Source of the DNA: Muscardinus avellanarius
Taxonomy: Eukaryota; Chordata; Mammalia; Rodentia; Gliridae
Direction: 5' to 3'
DNA: 64,000 bases
NCBI GenBank assembly: GCA_963383645.1
Contig: OY726571.1
Span: forward strand, 25,281,616 to 25,345,615
Part shown: positions 11,386 to 23,059 of the stretch, one piece after another
Layout of the letters: each line of letters opens with the position of its first letter
How positions within the stretch are numbered: the stretch's first letter is position 1
Notes under the pieces: model-generated
The model's input: the letters and a program-made list of their open reading frames with translations, nothing else
Told to the model about the DNA's origin: nothing
The model's database searches: none
Made by a program: the position numbers and the translations under genes

Positions 11386-12031
11386 TGTACCAGTATTGGG
11401 AATGGCTTAGGAAGATTTGAGAAAGCTCTGATTATTAATATATTTAAAAAATAATTGTGTCAAAATGGCTGCAGACCTGGGTAAAGAAAGGACTTGATTT
11501 CTGCCTAAAAGCAGGCAGCTATTCCAATATAAGTTAACCTAGCTGAAAGTAATTAACAAGTCAATAGAGGAGAGCTAGGGCTTCCTCTATCTAAAGACAG
11601 ATCTACAAGATAGTCTAGGGAGGATGGAGCAGGGGGGGTGACCTTCGACCTTCGACCTTTGTGAAAGGATACACCTTGCCACACCTTGCTAGGGGAGGTA
11701 CCTTACAGGGACATTCACTACATCAGAATTACGTAAACAAGATGGAGGTCATGGGTATAAAGAGTCCGGTCCACATTCTGTATCTTTGGGGGTGGTGAAT
11801 TGGCTCGGACCACCCTCCCCCCATGCCATTCTGGCATGGGGCTGTAACTATCTTCTGTATTTCTATCTTTTTAATAAACTTCTTTAAATCTTCAGCAAGA
11901 GTCCAAGCTATGTATACTTATCCTTAGCTCAGGACAAGAACCCACGGTTTTTATTCTGTTTTTCTGTTTGTGTGGTTGTGTTGAGGGAATTATTTCTCCC
12001 CTCACACACCGCAACATATTTCACCATAACA
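11386..12031 (+). mobile_element. solo LTR, family LTR-A (copy 2)
   Basis: A 646-bp LTR running TGTACC...ATAACA with a perfect 5-bp duplication ATCAC at 11381-11385 and 12032-12036. Promoter elements are visible in order: 'aacaagatggagg' (YY1-like, about 11737), TATA box TATAAA at 11756-11761, predicted start at about 11788, an R-region hairpin 'ccatgccattctggcatgg' at about 11820-11838, and AATAAA at 11873-11878. An extra 'accttcg' repeat occurs near 11641. Confidence 0.9.
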
Positions 12032-12324
12032 ATCACCTCTATACTTAAATAGCAGCCCAAGTCTTCTTTAGAGATAACATTACTATACAAATATCTGAGC
12101 ACACAGGTTCTATTTCATAATATTGGATTTATTTATATTTTTATGCTAAAAGTAAAATCATGACAGTTCATCATCTTTCATTTTGTAGCCAACAGCTCAA
12201 ATTTCTTCACACTCAATTCATCCCAGAGTGTTAACTACCAGAGCAGTTTTGTTTGAAAAATCTCTTGGAAGAAAAATAAAATTCGTTTGACCGAGCATTT
12301 CTCTGGGTCTTATGAAATTAACCA

Positions 12325-12470
12325 AATTATGTTATATGAACATATGACTATGATGCACTCAATTCTATTCTTATGTATAAATTATAATGGACTAATAAAA
12401 AATAATTTAAAAAATTAAAAATTAAAAATTTAAAAATTTAAAAATTTAAAAAATTAAAAAATTAAAGGCG
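12325..12470 (+). mobile_element. L1 3' end fragment with A/T-rich tail
   Basis: 'atgactatgatgcactca' and 'tataatggactaataaaa' resemble the terminal 3' UTR of rodent L1. It is followed by a degraded (AAAATTT)n tract at 12395-12465. It is strongly 5'-truncated. Confidence 0.55.
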
Positions 12471-12683
12471 GGAGAAGGACCACATAGAGCCCAGTGGAAG
12501 CTGCAATAGGTGGAGTGTCCAGAAAAAAGTTCCAGAAAAAAAACAGGTCAATGAGGAAATTACCCAGCACAGATGAAAACGACAAACACAAAAGAAAGAG
12601 GAAAATCTCTCAAAGCAGGAATCTAAGTTGTTTTAGTGCAAGAATAACAAGAACAGGTGTGTCAAATTCAAAGGCTGAAAAGG

Positions 12684-12684
<1 letters not shown>

Positions 12685-12725
<41 letters not shown>

Positions 12726-12925
12726 TACTGGGGGTGGAACCCAGAGGCTTTCTAGCTCCAGGCTATACCCCCAGACCTATTTTCTATTTTATTTGGAAAC
12801 AGGGTCTCACTAAGTTGCTGAGAGCCTCACTAAGTAGCTCAGGCTGGCTTCGAACCTTTGCGATCCTCCTGCCTCAGCCTCACAGACGCAGGGATTACGA
12901 GCATGTGCCACCATGCCCGGCTTGG
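12685..12925 (-). mobile_element. B1-ID SINE, long subtype, with (TG)n tail
   Basis: A (TG)n run of about 40 bp at 12685-12724 takes the place of poly-T. It is followed by 'ggtactgggggtggaaccc', the doubled 'ctcactaagt' block of the long subtype, and the B1 end 'gccaccatgcccggct'. Confidence 0.93.
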
Positions 12926-12955
12926 CATTTTTTTTTTTTTTAAGAATGAAAAGAA

Positions 12956-13175
12956 GCAGGCATGGTGGCACACATTTGAAATTCTAGTACTTGGGAAGCT
13001 GAGACAGGATCGCAGGTTCAAAGCCAGCCTCAGCTACTTAGTAAGGCTCTCTGCAACTTCATGAGACCCTGTTACAAAATACAGAATAAAAATAGAGCTG
13101 AGGGTGTAGTTTGGGGGTAGAATGCCCCTGGGTTCAATATCTAGTACTGGGGGAAAAAAGAAGAAAGAAAAGAAG
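12956..13175 (+). mobile_element. B1-ID SINE (older copy)
   Basis: B1 half 'gcaggcatggtggcacacat', 'cagcctcagctacttagt' block, linker 'acaaaatacagaataaaaat', ID half 'gctgagggtgtagtttgggg' and 'cctgggttcaatat', ending in an A/G-rich tail. It lies 30 bp from the opposite-facing SINE upstream, so the pair could form an inverted repeat. Confidence 0.88.
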
Positions 13176-13823
13176 CCAAGAATTATGGGCAGACATAGGT
13201 AAAAAGACACAATGTAAAACAGCTAAGGTGGGTTTTTCATAATGTAAGGGCAGGATAAATGGAACAAGCTACAAGGCTGGCCTGGATGATGTAAACACTT
13301 ATTAAGTAAATTGCTTGTTAAGAGTACGGTGAGTGGTATTACTGAGCGGGTTAATATGCCCCAGAAATACCCAGTCATTTTGTTTACTCCCAACATGCCA
13401 TTTAGGAATTCAAGGTCAGGGTTTTATGTTCACTCTCTCCTTCCCTAAACCAGATGGAAGGGCGAGGTCTCCAGCTCAGGTCTGGAATGCAGTCTGTTCA
13501 GAAGTCCTGCTGCCCTGCTTAAAGCAGCCCGCTTTGTCCGAGGGGGCCAGCTGAGTAGGCATTTGTCATGCAGAGCCGCGGAAACCAAACAAGACCCACA
13601 GACGGAGCTTTGAGAGCACAAAATCAGGCCGCGGCATTCTCCGCGCCTGCTGTGAAGCAGTCACAGCACCTGGGAGAGAGTGAGTCATTGCGAAGGGAGG
13701 GGGATGTGTGTCAGGAAAACAAAGAAAACAGAAGGAGAACAGCAGGTTTGCAAGCAAGGACCACAGCCCCCCAGCCCAGGCCATATTACAGTTGGACTCC
13801 AAACAGGACTGTCTGAAACCCAC

Positions 13824-13826
<3 letters not shown>

Positions 13827-13878
<52 letters not shown>
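13827..13878. repeat. (CA)n microsatellite
   Basis: A pure CA run of about 26 units not attached to a recognised SINE. Confidence 0.97.
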
Positions 13879-13880
<2 letters not shown>

Positions 13881-13966
13881 AGGAGGCTGACACTCTCTGT
13901 AAGCACCCCATCACAAAGGGAAAGGTCAATGGGGAAAAGTAATTTTTAATTATACCTTTTTTTGTG

Positions 13967-14169
13967 TGTATATGTGTGTGTGGTACTGGGGGTGGAACCC
14001 AGGAGCTTTTCTACCCCCTGGTTATACTCCTAGACCCATTTTATACTTTAGAAAGAGTTTCACTAAGTTGCTGAGAGCCCTCACTCAGTAGCTGAGGCTG
14101 GCCTGTGTGATCCTCCTGTCTCATCCTCCCAAGCGCTGGGATTACAAGTGTGTGCCACCACTCCCGGCT
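13967..14169 (-). mobile_element. B1-ID SINE, long subtype
   Basis: A TG-rich tail, 'ggtactgggggtggaaccc', both 'ctcact' blocks, and B1 end 'gccaccactcccggct'. Target-site duplication 'taattatacct' lies at about 13948 and 14171. Confidence 0.92.
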
Positions 14170-14307
14170 TTAATTATACCTATTTTATTTTAATGCCATT
14201 TTCTCTCTTTGGATGCTTTCTTGGATTTCTTCAAAGGTTCAGTAAATGTTTTTGTTTGTTTGTTGCAGGGTTGGGTATTTGAGTGTTGTTGTTGTTGTTG
14301 TTGTTTT

Positions 14308-14364
14308 TAGTACTGGGTATTGGGCCAAGAGACATCATTCTACCTTCAAGCTACATCCCCAGCC

Positions 14365-14403
<39 letters not shown>

Positions 14404-14742
14404 TATTTGGTACCAGGGATTGAATCCAGGGGCATTCTGCCTCTGAGCTACACCCCAGTCCTATATTTTATTTTGAAACAGAATCTCTTCCTAGGTTCTT
14501 AAGAGTCTCACTAAGTTGCTAAGGCTGCTCTTGAACCAACTATCCTTCTGTCTCAGCCTCGCAAGTACTGGGATTACAAGAATGAGCCACCACACTCAGC
14601 TTATTATTTTTTTTTTTTTTACATTGTAAAAGCATCTCACTAAAGTTGCTGAAGGTTTTAGTAAATTGCTTTAAACTGCAATCTTCCTGTCTCACTTTCC
14701 CAAGTACTAGGATTATAGGTGTGAGCCACCATACCCAGCTAG
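14308..14742 (-). mobile_element. older B1-ID SINE split by a younger SINE
   Basis: The ID half ('agtactgggtattgggcc...ccccagcc', 14308-14366) and the B1 half ('cactaaagttgctgaagg...gccaccatacccagct', about 14608-14742) are separated by a complete second SINE, which itself inserted minus-strand next to a (TTTA)n run. Confidence 0.82.
14366..14603 (-). mobile_element. inner B1-ID SINE with (TTTA)n tail
   Basis: (TTTA)n at about 14366-14403, then 'ggtaccagggattgaatcc', 'ctcactaagttgctaagg', and B1 end 'gccaccacactcagct'. It is nested in the SINE around it. Confidence 0.85.
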
Positions 14743-14788
14743 AAAGAAATTTTTAAGCTGAAGTCAGTTATTATCAAGAAATTAGAAT

Positions 14789-15001
14789 TAACCGGGCGTG
14801 GTGGCACATGCTTGTAATGCCAGTACTTTGGAGGCTGAGACAGGAGGATCGCAGGTTCATAGCCAGCCTCCGCTACTTAGTGAGGCCTCTGCAACTGAGT
14901 AAGACCCTATTTTAAAATAAAGAGTAAAAAACAGGGCTAGGGGTGTAGCTTGGAGGTAGGATGCCCTTGGGTTAAATCCCTAGTACTGCAGAGAAAGAAA
15001 G

Positions 15002-15068
<67 letters not shown>

Positions 15069-15082
15069 AGAAGGAAGGAAAC
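14789..15082 (+). mobile_element. B1-ID SINE with (GAAA)n tail
   Basis: Starts 'accgggcgtggtggcacatg', ID half 'ggctaggggtgtagcttgg', and then its tail has expanded to a (GAAA)n tract of about 75 bp (14992-15068). Flanks share an imperfect 'aattagaat'/'aactagaat'. Confidence 0.92.
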
Positions 15083-15162
15083 TAGAATAAGGGTTTTAGA
15101 TTATATTTTATATTTCTAAGACTACTATTTAGACTGAGAGTGAACAAAAGATTTTCCTGTTC

Positions 15163-15420
15163 TTTTATTCATTTACTCATTTACCCAGCCAATATTTATT
15201 GAGTACTTAGTGTAAGCCAACACTATGCAGTTCTCTAGGGGTGCAAAAGTGACCTTATAGATATGATCCCTGCCTGCCTAGAGCTGGTAGAGAAGTCAGA
15301 TATTCATTAAGCAATCTATAAATGGGGAAATGACTATGATGAGAGGCTAGTAGGTGCTTTGGGAGAATCCAGTGGGCTGGATCTAGTCCACAGAGCCAGG
15401 AGAGATCCTCTTGAGGAACT
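15163..15420 (-). repeat. L2 LINE 3'-end fragment
   Basis: 'caatatttattgagtactta', 'ccaacactatgcag' and 'gatccctgcctgcc' form the reverse complement of the L2 3' end. A typical decayed ancient copy. Confidence 0.68.
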
Positions 15421-16108
15421 AACATATTACCCACGCTCCCAGGGATCAGTAGAAGTATTTGAGTACCTGCCAATTTATTCACAACTTCCTCTCTGAGATA
15501 GGCTTTCTTTTGCTTATATAGTATGTTAGAAGTATAGCAAGGCATCAAGAGAGAGACCAGCCAAAAGACTTTTATTATCCCTTTATACGATTTTAAATAA
15601 AAATGGTTTTACTCTCACTATTTCCAACTTTTTGTCTGAAGGTGAGATTTGCTTCCAACATTTTTAAGATTGTGGATATTACTGCAAACACCTGCGCTTC
15701 TGCATGGCCGGTGGGTGATTGCACAAGAGAGAAAAAGGAAAGGTGTTTTGATTCTTTTTATTACCTTTCTTAAGGGCCAGAACTGCCAGCTGTTAGTGGT
15801 GATCAATCCTTATTTTCTTCCCTCATTCAGGATTCGGAGGAACAAATTTATATAAAGGACAAGTAAGTATAATCTCTAAGCAATAAAGGCTTTGGGGAAG
15901 GTGTTCTGCAGGTATTACATTTTCTCTTCTGGTGAAGGAAATCTCAGATATTGGTAGAACCTGCTTGAGAATAATAGATGATAGACTCAATCTTTTAATT
16001 CCTTCTGTTTTCATAAGAAGATAATGTTTTTCATAGCAGAGAATGAAGGCTTTTGGGTTTATAAAAGGATTATTCTGGGAGATTTCCCATCAAATAATGA
16101 TCTGTTGG

Positions 16109-16338
16109 CCGGGCGTGGCGGCGCACGCTTGTAATCCAGCATTCGGGAGGCTGAGACCAGAGGATTGCAGTTCGCGGACAGCCTCAGCTACTTAGTGAGG
16201 CCCTCTGCAACTCAGTGAGACCTGGTTTCAAAATAAAGAATAAAAAATAGGGCAGGATGTAGCTCGGAGGTCGAATGCCCCTGGGTTCCATCCCCAGACC
16301 CACAAAAATAATAATAATCATCATCATCATCATCATCT
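16109..16338 (+). mobile_element. B1-ID SINE, 'ttcgcggacagcc' subtype
   Basis: B1 start 'gccgggcgtggcggcgcacg', a distinctive 'gcagttcgcggacagcctc' block, linker 'tcaaaataaagaataaaaaa', ID half 'gatgtagctcggaggtcg', and tail (AAT)n(CAT)n. Target-site duplication 'atctgttgg' lies at about 16101 and 16335. Confidence 0.94.
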
Positions 16339-17087
16339 GTTGGCTAAGGAGACTAAACTGAGGAATGGCAAAGAACATCCACAGACTGAGAAATATATGT
16401 GCATAGCCCAGGTAGAGGATCCCGGTGCCCAGTAGGAGCTGAAGAAAGGGAACAGAGAAGAAGGGAGCAGATAATGTAGGGCGTTGCAGACCACGTTAAT
16501 GACTTTGTTCTCTTTCCTTAAAACAATGAAGATCAACAGAAGGATACTTAGCAGTAAAGTAATAAATGTGTGGGTTTTTTTTTAAAGATCATACTTTTCA
16601 CAACTTGGAGAAGAGAAAACTTGGTGTAGGGGAATGGTTAGGAGCTAGCATAATAGTTAAGAGGGAAATGATGATAGCTTAGACTTAGGTTAGTGGCAGG
16701 AGAGATTATCTACAAAATAGATAAAATTAACATGCCTGGACTATGCATTGAATTACAGCCAATAAAGAAGCCGGGCATGTCAAAGATGAAGTCTTACTTT
16801 TGAACTTCTTTGTATAAATGGATAGTGATGTTATTCACCAAGAAAGGAAAAATTCTGGTACCAATAGACTTGGTGGGTGATCATGGTAGTTGGAGAAATG
16901 ATATATTTAGCTTAGAAATGTTGGATCTGGGGTACTTAGGGAGTATTCAGGTATATGTGTTGGTTGAAAAGTTGCATATTAATTTCATGATGAGAGATAC
17001 AGGATAAAGATGTTAAATTGGCTGGGTTAGTGAACTCAAAGTTATTTTTTTTATCATTAAAAAAGTCATATTTAAAAAAGCACAGGA

Positions 17088-17304
17088 GCTGGGCATGGTG
17101 ACAGAAGCTTGTAATCCCAGCATTCTGGAGGCTGAGACTCAGCTACTTAGTGAGGCCCTCCACAACTTAGTGAGACCCTGCTTCAAAATAAAGAATAAAA
17201 AATAGGGCAGGGGGTATAGCTCAGAGGTCCAATACCCTGGCTTCCATCTCCAGACCCGCAAAAAATATAAATAAATAAAAATAAAAATAAAAAAAACACA
17301 GGAG
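17088..17304 (+). mobile_element. B1-ID SINE with internal B1 deletion
   Basis: Begins 'gctgggcatggtgacagaag'. The usual 'gacaggaggatcgcagttcgcggacagcc' between 'gaggctgaga' and 'ctcagctactt' is missing. The right half and A-rich tail are complete. Target-site duplication 'cacaggagct' lies at both ends (about 17080 and 17296). Confidence 0.9.
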
Positions 17305-17930
17305 CTAAGTCAGAATATTTTGATAAAGTAGTGAAGAATAAATAAATACAGTAGGTGTAAAAAACAAATTCCAAGAAGTTGTCTGTAAAGGGAAGAGGGC
17401 GGCAAGGATGGGTACTGGAGAGAAAAGTGAACTGGGCTAGGGCCACTAAAATGTTTTAATGAATGAGTCTTGAACAGCATCCATTGAAGAAGGAAAAGTT
17501 GAAGATACAAAAAAAAAAAAAGTATGAATTATTGGAAGCAGCAGAAGATCAGATCCTGATCGCAGGCACAAGGGACTAAGAGAGAAAGAAGTTGAGACCA
17601 TTTCACCTGGTGGCTTTTTATTTTCCTTGTAAAGTAAGGGCAAAGTTACCCAAAAGTATGAGGAAAGATATGGAGAATGCAGACTGAAAATTTGAGAAGA
17701 ATGGTTTTAAACAATTATTATAAAGAATGAATAAACAATTTAATCAGAGTAGCATTCATACAATTCTAGAAAATGTTGAAAGTTCAACTGATGTTATCTA
17801 GTTAGGAAATTATGGTGGTTAACATCTGTCTCACTGCAATGTTTCTTCAACAGTTGAATTTGGAGTTGAATTGGGATCAGAGAAAATGGACATTCAGGGT
17901 TGAAACTTTTTCTGATGAAAACGACAAATG

Positions 17931-18200
17931 AGCTGGGCATGGTGGCGCACAGTTGTAATCTCAGCATTCGGGAGGCTGAGACAGGAGGATCACGGTTCGC
18001 GGACAGCCTCAACTACTTAGTGAGGCCCTCTGCAACTCAGTGAGACCCTGTTTCAAAATAAAGAATAAAAAATAGGGCTATGGGTGTAGCTTGGAGGTAG
18101 AATGCCCCTGGGTTCCATCCCAGTACTGCAAAAAGAAAGAAGAAAAGAAAGGAAGGAAGGAAGGAAGGAAGGAAGGAAGGAAGGAAGGAAGGAAGGAAAA
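17931..18200 (+). mobile_element. B1-ID SINE, 'ttcgcggacagcc' subtype, with (GGAA)n tail
   Basis: Full dimer with 'cacggttcgcggacagcctc', linker 'tcaaaataaagaataaaaaa', ID half 'ggtgtagcttggaggtag', then a purine tail grown to (GGAA)n at about 18151-18197. Flanks share 'gaaaa(c/t)gacaaa'. Confidence 0.93.
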
Positions 18201-19850
18201 GAAAAATGACAAAAGATAATGAATAGAAGTGAGAGGTACTTTAAAGTTTCTGTAAGAGAAATGTTGAAACTATGGATAATAGAACCTAAATTAGATATGG
18301 AAGAAAGTAAAAGATAAAATTGGCGAATGAGCAGAGAGAAGCTAGGCCTTAACTGAGTCAATGCCCACACTAGTGTGAATTATGATCACAGCGCAAGTAA
18401 CTGACTAAGAAATCTGGAGATACAGAAAGTTGTGTTCAGAGATCAGGATCCCAGATGTGTGATTTGGAGGGAAAGAAGTTTCAGGTGCTTTTAGCTCTAG
18501 GAAATACTTGAAGTGAAGGAGAAATTCTTTGGGAAAAGGAAATCAAGAAAATGGAGACCAGGGTGTGGGATAGGTCAAATATTTACATATTAGTAGCAAA
18601 AACTGGAATGTGATAATCACTATTAGGTCAACAGGGAGCTCATTAATAAATGGGTGGAGAGTAACAAGAAAGTTGTAACAGTGGAAAGGAATAGAAACCA
18701 AAATGTGTTTGCCTTAGTGAAGCACAATCTTCAGTAGGACTGTGGAAGTTATCCAGAAACCGCACTGAAGAGCAAGAAGGGCACCAATCCTGCCTCTGTC
18801 CCAGGAGCATGTGAGGTAGGACAGGAGCAGCCTCCTCCTCCCTAACCCCACAGAGGGACCTCCTCAAGGCTTTTACCTTTTCAGGCGATCTGCCCTTGTT
18901 CTTCTAAATTTATCATGGTTCTCCAACAAACATTTCTAAAATAATACAACCACTTTTATAAAAATACAAATACTCCAGAGTATTGGAAAGATTACATTTT
19001 TATTTACCTACTTCAACTTGTAGACAGTTAAAACAGCTACTATCAGTCCACAAAATTGTCTCAGAAGTGCATTTGAATGGCATTCCAATTTTTCAATAAG
19101 CCTAGATCTAAGTTGAACTTTTAAAGCAAGACCTTCAAAGGCTATTCAGCAGGGGCTCATAATCATAATCTATTCAGTTGGTATATTTGGATTCTATGCT
19201 CAATATGTCTATAGCAGCATTTTTTCACACTTCTACATCTCCACAGTTACAAGGTCTTAATCATAATGAGTCATAATGAACTCTTCTTTGGTAAATGGGA
19301 TTAACATTCCCACATGAACTGGAGACACTAAATTATTAATAGCCTCTAAAGGCTTTTGGTTTTTAATGTGATGCCTGCAATGCTTTTATAAAAGTGTGAG
19401 AACATTCAAGTCAAATAAAGCTCAAAGTATAAAAGTTCTTAAAGCTATTCTTCCTACTGTGGCTTTAATATCCTTCAAGAGAAGAAGACAACAACAAAAG
19501 GTTATCATGAGCTTCTCATGATATAAATATTAAGAGAGATGATGAACTTATAAATAAGTTTTAAGTGGTATTTCTTCATACTGAGAAAGAATAAACTCAA
19601 CCTTCTGTTTTTACTATGTGACATTTATGGCTCTGGAGTATGACTTTTTTGACAGTCAGGGCAGGCATTAAACCAATACTAGTGAATAGAAAATGAAAAA
19701 CTGGTACATCTATGAGATCGCCTGGAAAAGACATGTAGTTCTATTGGGTTTTGTCTATTTGTTTTTGCTAAACCCATCAGGGGAAAGAAGCCCTAAATTC
19801 CCAGCAGAGAAAGAGAGGGGGAGAGGGAGGGTGGGAGGGGGGGGAGAGAG
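18200..19850. other. unique sequence with a G/A-rich patch
   Basis: No gene or dated repeat recognised. A purine-rich patch at about 19808-19854 directly precedes LTR-B and supplied its AGAG target site. Confidence 0.45.
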
Positions 19851-19854
19851 AGAG

Positions 19855-20407
19855 TGTAAGAGTATTGAGAGGGCCATCCCACTCCCCTTATAAAATTAGG
19901 AATATAAGAGTATTGAGAGGGCCATCCCATTCCCCTTATAAAATTAAAATATTAGGATATAGAAGTAAGTTAAAGTATTTGGAACTTGTTTTCCTGTTAA
20001 GAATGTTTCCAAAGTGTCTGGAACTTAACAGAAGAACAAGATGGCTGCAAAGAACAAGATGGCTGCAAAGAACAAGATGGCTGCACTTGTTTACTCTATA
20101 AACCTATTGGCTGTATCCCAATGTGAATGCCCCTTCTGGGACTATAAAAGTAAGGTCTGTTTTGGGCTCGGGGTTGAGCTCCAACCACTTGCCTGCTGTC
20201 TAAGAGGCTGAACGTTAGCCCGGCCAGAAGGAAGCATTCCTCTGGTAGCTGCTGGACAATTTCTCTGAATGACAGTTAGGCTTGTGAAGGAGACTTGACC
20301 CTGGCTTGCCAGTGAAGAGCTGCAGCACAATAAACCCTGCTTGTGTGTTACATCCTTGGTGTGTTCTTCGTTATTTGGGTAAGGGGGGCAATTCTCGGAC
20401 CCTATCA
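19855..20407 (+). mobile_element. solo LTR, family LTR-B
   Basis: A 553-bp LTR running TGTAAG...CTATCA with a 4-bp duplication AGAG (19851-19854 and 20408-20411), the length usual for ERV1-type integrations. U3 holds a 48-bp tandem duplication (units starting 19857 and 19905) and three 18-bp copies of 'agaacaagatggctgcaa' (20033-20086) with the YY1-like AAGATGGC. CCAAT lies at about 20118, TATA at 20143-20149 and AATAAA at 20329-20334. No internal ERV sequence follows. The AGAG site lies in a GA repeat, so the duplication is weaker evidence than for LTR-A. Confidence 0.82.
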
Positions 20408-20764
20408 AGAGGAAGAAAGAAAAAATCAGAATCCTGGGTCCTCAGTAGATGGAATTCACCTGGAAGGACCAGGCACACCACAAGTGAAAGTTACAGAAAT
20501 TAGACTATGAGATCAGATGGAAAGGTAGACTCTGAGAAATTGAGGTGGGAAAGAGGCAGGAGAGTTCATACGGAGCCCAGAAGTTGTAACCCTGTCATAT
20601 AATCATGGAGAAAGCAAAACTTCTATTAGGAAAAAGAGCACAGAGATGGGTTGTGGGGAAAGACAACGAATCTCAAGATATACTTTCTAAACTAATTTTT
20701 TAAATTATATATCGACTATGAAATGATTGTGAAGTGACTAAACATCAGGGCTCATCTTAGTGGT

Positions 20765-20919
20765 AGTATTAGTTTGTCAGGACATAAAGTAGCACAAATT
20801 CAGCAGCTTAAATGATAGAAATTGATTTGTCTCATAAGCCTGGTGGCTACAATTCTGAGATTAGGGCATTAGCAGGGTTGATTTTTGTCTCCGTGCTGCG
20901 AGGGAACAGCCTCTCCCCT

Positions 20920-20973
<54 letters not shown>

Positions 20974-21135
20974 AATTTGTTCCCTTTTCTGAAGACACCA
21001 ATCATAGTGAATTAGGGGACCAACCCACTCCAGGGCGACTTCGTACTAACTTAACCAGCTTCATCAGCAATGACCCTCTTTCTAAATATGGTCACATTCT
21101 GAAGTCCTGGGGGTTAGGATATCTACACGTAAATT
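20765..21135 (-). mobile_element. MLT1-like MaLR LTR
   Basis: 'gtattagtttgtcaggac' and 'aaatgatagaaattgattt' near one end, and 'aatatggtcacattctgaag' near the other, are the reverse complement of MLT1 landmarks. A (GT)n run at 20923-20971 has grown inside it. Confidence 0.7.
20923..20971. repeat. (GT)n microsatellite
   Basis: A pure GT run of about 24 units inside the MLT1-like LTR. Confidence 0.97.
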
Positions 21136-21571
21136 GTAGAAGGTCACAGTTTATAGAATTGATAGTAAAATTCCAAGAAACAAAGGGATTTTTGTGTGAC
21201 CCAAATGTCATCTGGAGCCTCCAGCTCCCTGCAGTTTGAGTATAATCATACTGGACCCACATCTGTGAGCAGGAAAGCCAAGCCCTCCCCCATACCTCAG
21301 TGGTTTGCCTGGAAGTTCCACTGGCAAGGCCAAACTTAGTTGCTGGCCCCTGTTCCCACAGGCTCTTCTTGTGCTGCAGTGATGCAAAAGGGCAATACAC
21401 CCCTTACTTCCTTAAAATAAATACATAAATAAGGCTCCCACTCATGCTAAGAACCTATGAGGATAATGGATGCGATGGTACGTCTAAGGACCCTTCGGGA
21501 TGTCAGGGGAGTGGGATGCTTACATAGCACACAGGGAATGTCTTAAACTTTCTAGTTATTAAGAGTCATTT

Positions 21572-21930
21572 ACACCAGGCACAGTAATGCACACTCATTA
21601 TTCTAGCTATTCAGGAGGCTGAGGCAGGAAGATCTCAAGCTCAAGGCCAGCCTTGGTACAACACTCTGTCTCAGAAATAAAAAGTGAAGCAGGGCGTGGT
21701 GGCGCACGCTTGTAATCCCCGCACTTGGGAGGCTGAGACGGGAGGATTGCACAGGTCTGAAGCCAGCCTCAGCTACTTAGGCTCTCAGCAACTTAGTGAG
21801 ACCTCGTTTCCAAATAAAATATAAAATAGGTCTGGGAGTATAGCCTGTTGGTAGAAAGCCTCTGGGTTCCATCCCTCATACCACAGAAAGAAAGAGAAGG
21901 AAGGAAAGAAGGAAAGAAAGAGAGAGAGAG

Positions 21931-21984
<54 letters not shown>

Positions 21985-22540
21985 GAACTGGGTGTGGTGA
22001 CATTTGCTTGTCATCCTGCATGCTTGTACTTGGGAGGCTGAGACAGGAATATTAATCAATAGTTCAAGACCAGCCTCAGTAACATAAGTGAGGCTCTCTG
22101 AAAACCTGTTTAAAAGAAAAGAAAAGAAAAGAAAAGAAAAGAAAAGAAAAGAGAAAAGAAAAGGGGTTGAGGAGCCGGGCGTGGTGGCGCATGCTTGCAA
22201 TCCTAGCATTTGGGAGGCTGAGACAGGAACATCATAGTCTCGGACAGCCTCAGCTACTAAATGAGTCCCTTTGCAATTCACTGAGACCCTGTTTCAAAAT
22301 AAAAAATTAAAAATAGGGCCAAGGGCATTGCTCGTAGGTAGAATACCCCTTGGCTCCATCCCCAGTACCTCAAAAAAAAAGGGTTGGGGGTGTAGATTGG
22401 AGGTAGAATGCCTATGGATTCAATCCCCAGTACCACAAATAAATAAATAAAAACAAAAAGTAAAAAGGTTAGGGATATGGCTCCATGGTACAGCAGCCCT
22501 GGGTTCAATATCCAGTACTGAAAAAAAAAAAATGCAAAGG
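21572..22540 (+). mobile_element. cluster of five same-strand SINEs and SINE halves
   Basis: In order: a B1-like left half (about 21572-21680); a full long-subtype B1-ID (21687-21981) with a GAAA tail; a B1 half (21984-22160) with an (AAAAG)n tail; a full B1-ID (22171-22378); then an isolated ID-like half (22380-22445) that is probably the right half of the 21984 element, and a second ID-like half (22467-22540). All face the same way, and each later copy sits in or next to the A-rich tail of the one before. The assignment of the separated halves to each other is inferred. Confidence 0.82.
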
Positions 22541-23059
22541 AAAAACAAAACCTTTAGGCCAGTTTGTCACCAGGCTTCCATGCCAGGGTTGCTGGCAAAT
22601 GTTTAAGCAAGTGCTGCCTAAAGGTCAACGCTGTGTTTCCTGCAGTCTCCAAGGAACTGGAGTGAGTTCCTGGAAAAAATAGGGAGAGGCCGTGCACCTG
22701 CCCCCACCCCCTGCGCTCCGTCTCTTTGGCCATTAAGTTAGCACCAGAGAAGAGCACTTGTTCCCCATGCTGCAGTGGTCCCCTTGTGATCACTCAGCTC
22801 CCCGTTTTCTGCGGTGGTCCCCTTGTGATCACTCAATTCCCCTTTGTGTCCCTCTCCATGCAAGGTCACCGATGGGCAGGACCCTGAATTAAAGGCACAG
22901 ACCAGACCCTCACCCCATTGGTTCCTTGCTCCAGATTATAGGGCACAATCCCTTTCACCTCATGCAAATAAGCTTTTTACAGCCCCTCCTATGAGTTCAG
23001 ACTTGTTCTCAATCCCAGAATAGACTCAAATAGGGATTCCTATTTTATTCATTTATTAA

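Noticed and set aside
9773..12031. A provirus bounded by the two LTR-A copies at 9.8 and 11.4 kb
   Set aside because: The LTRs face opposite ways, each has its own 5-bp duplication, and the DNA between is not retroviral.
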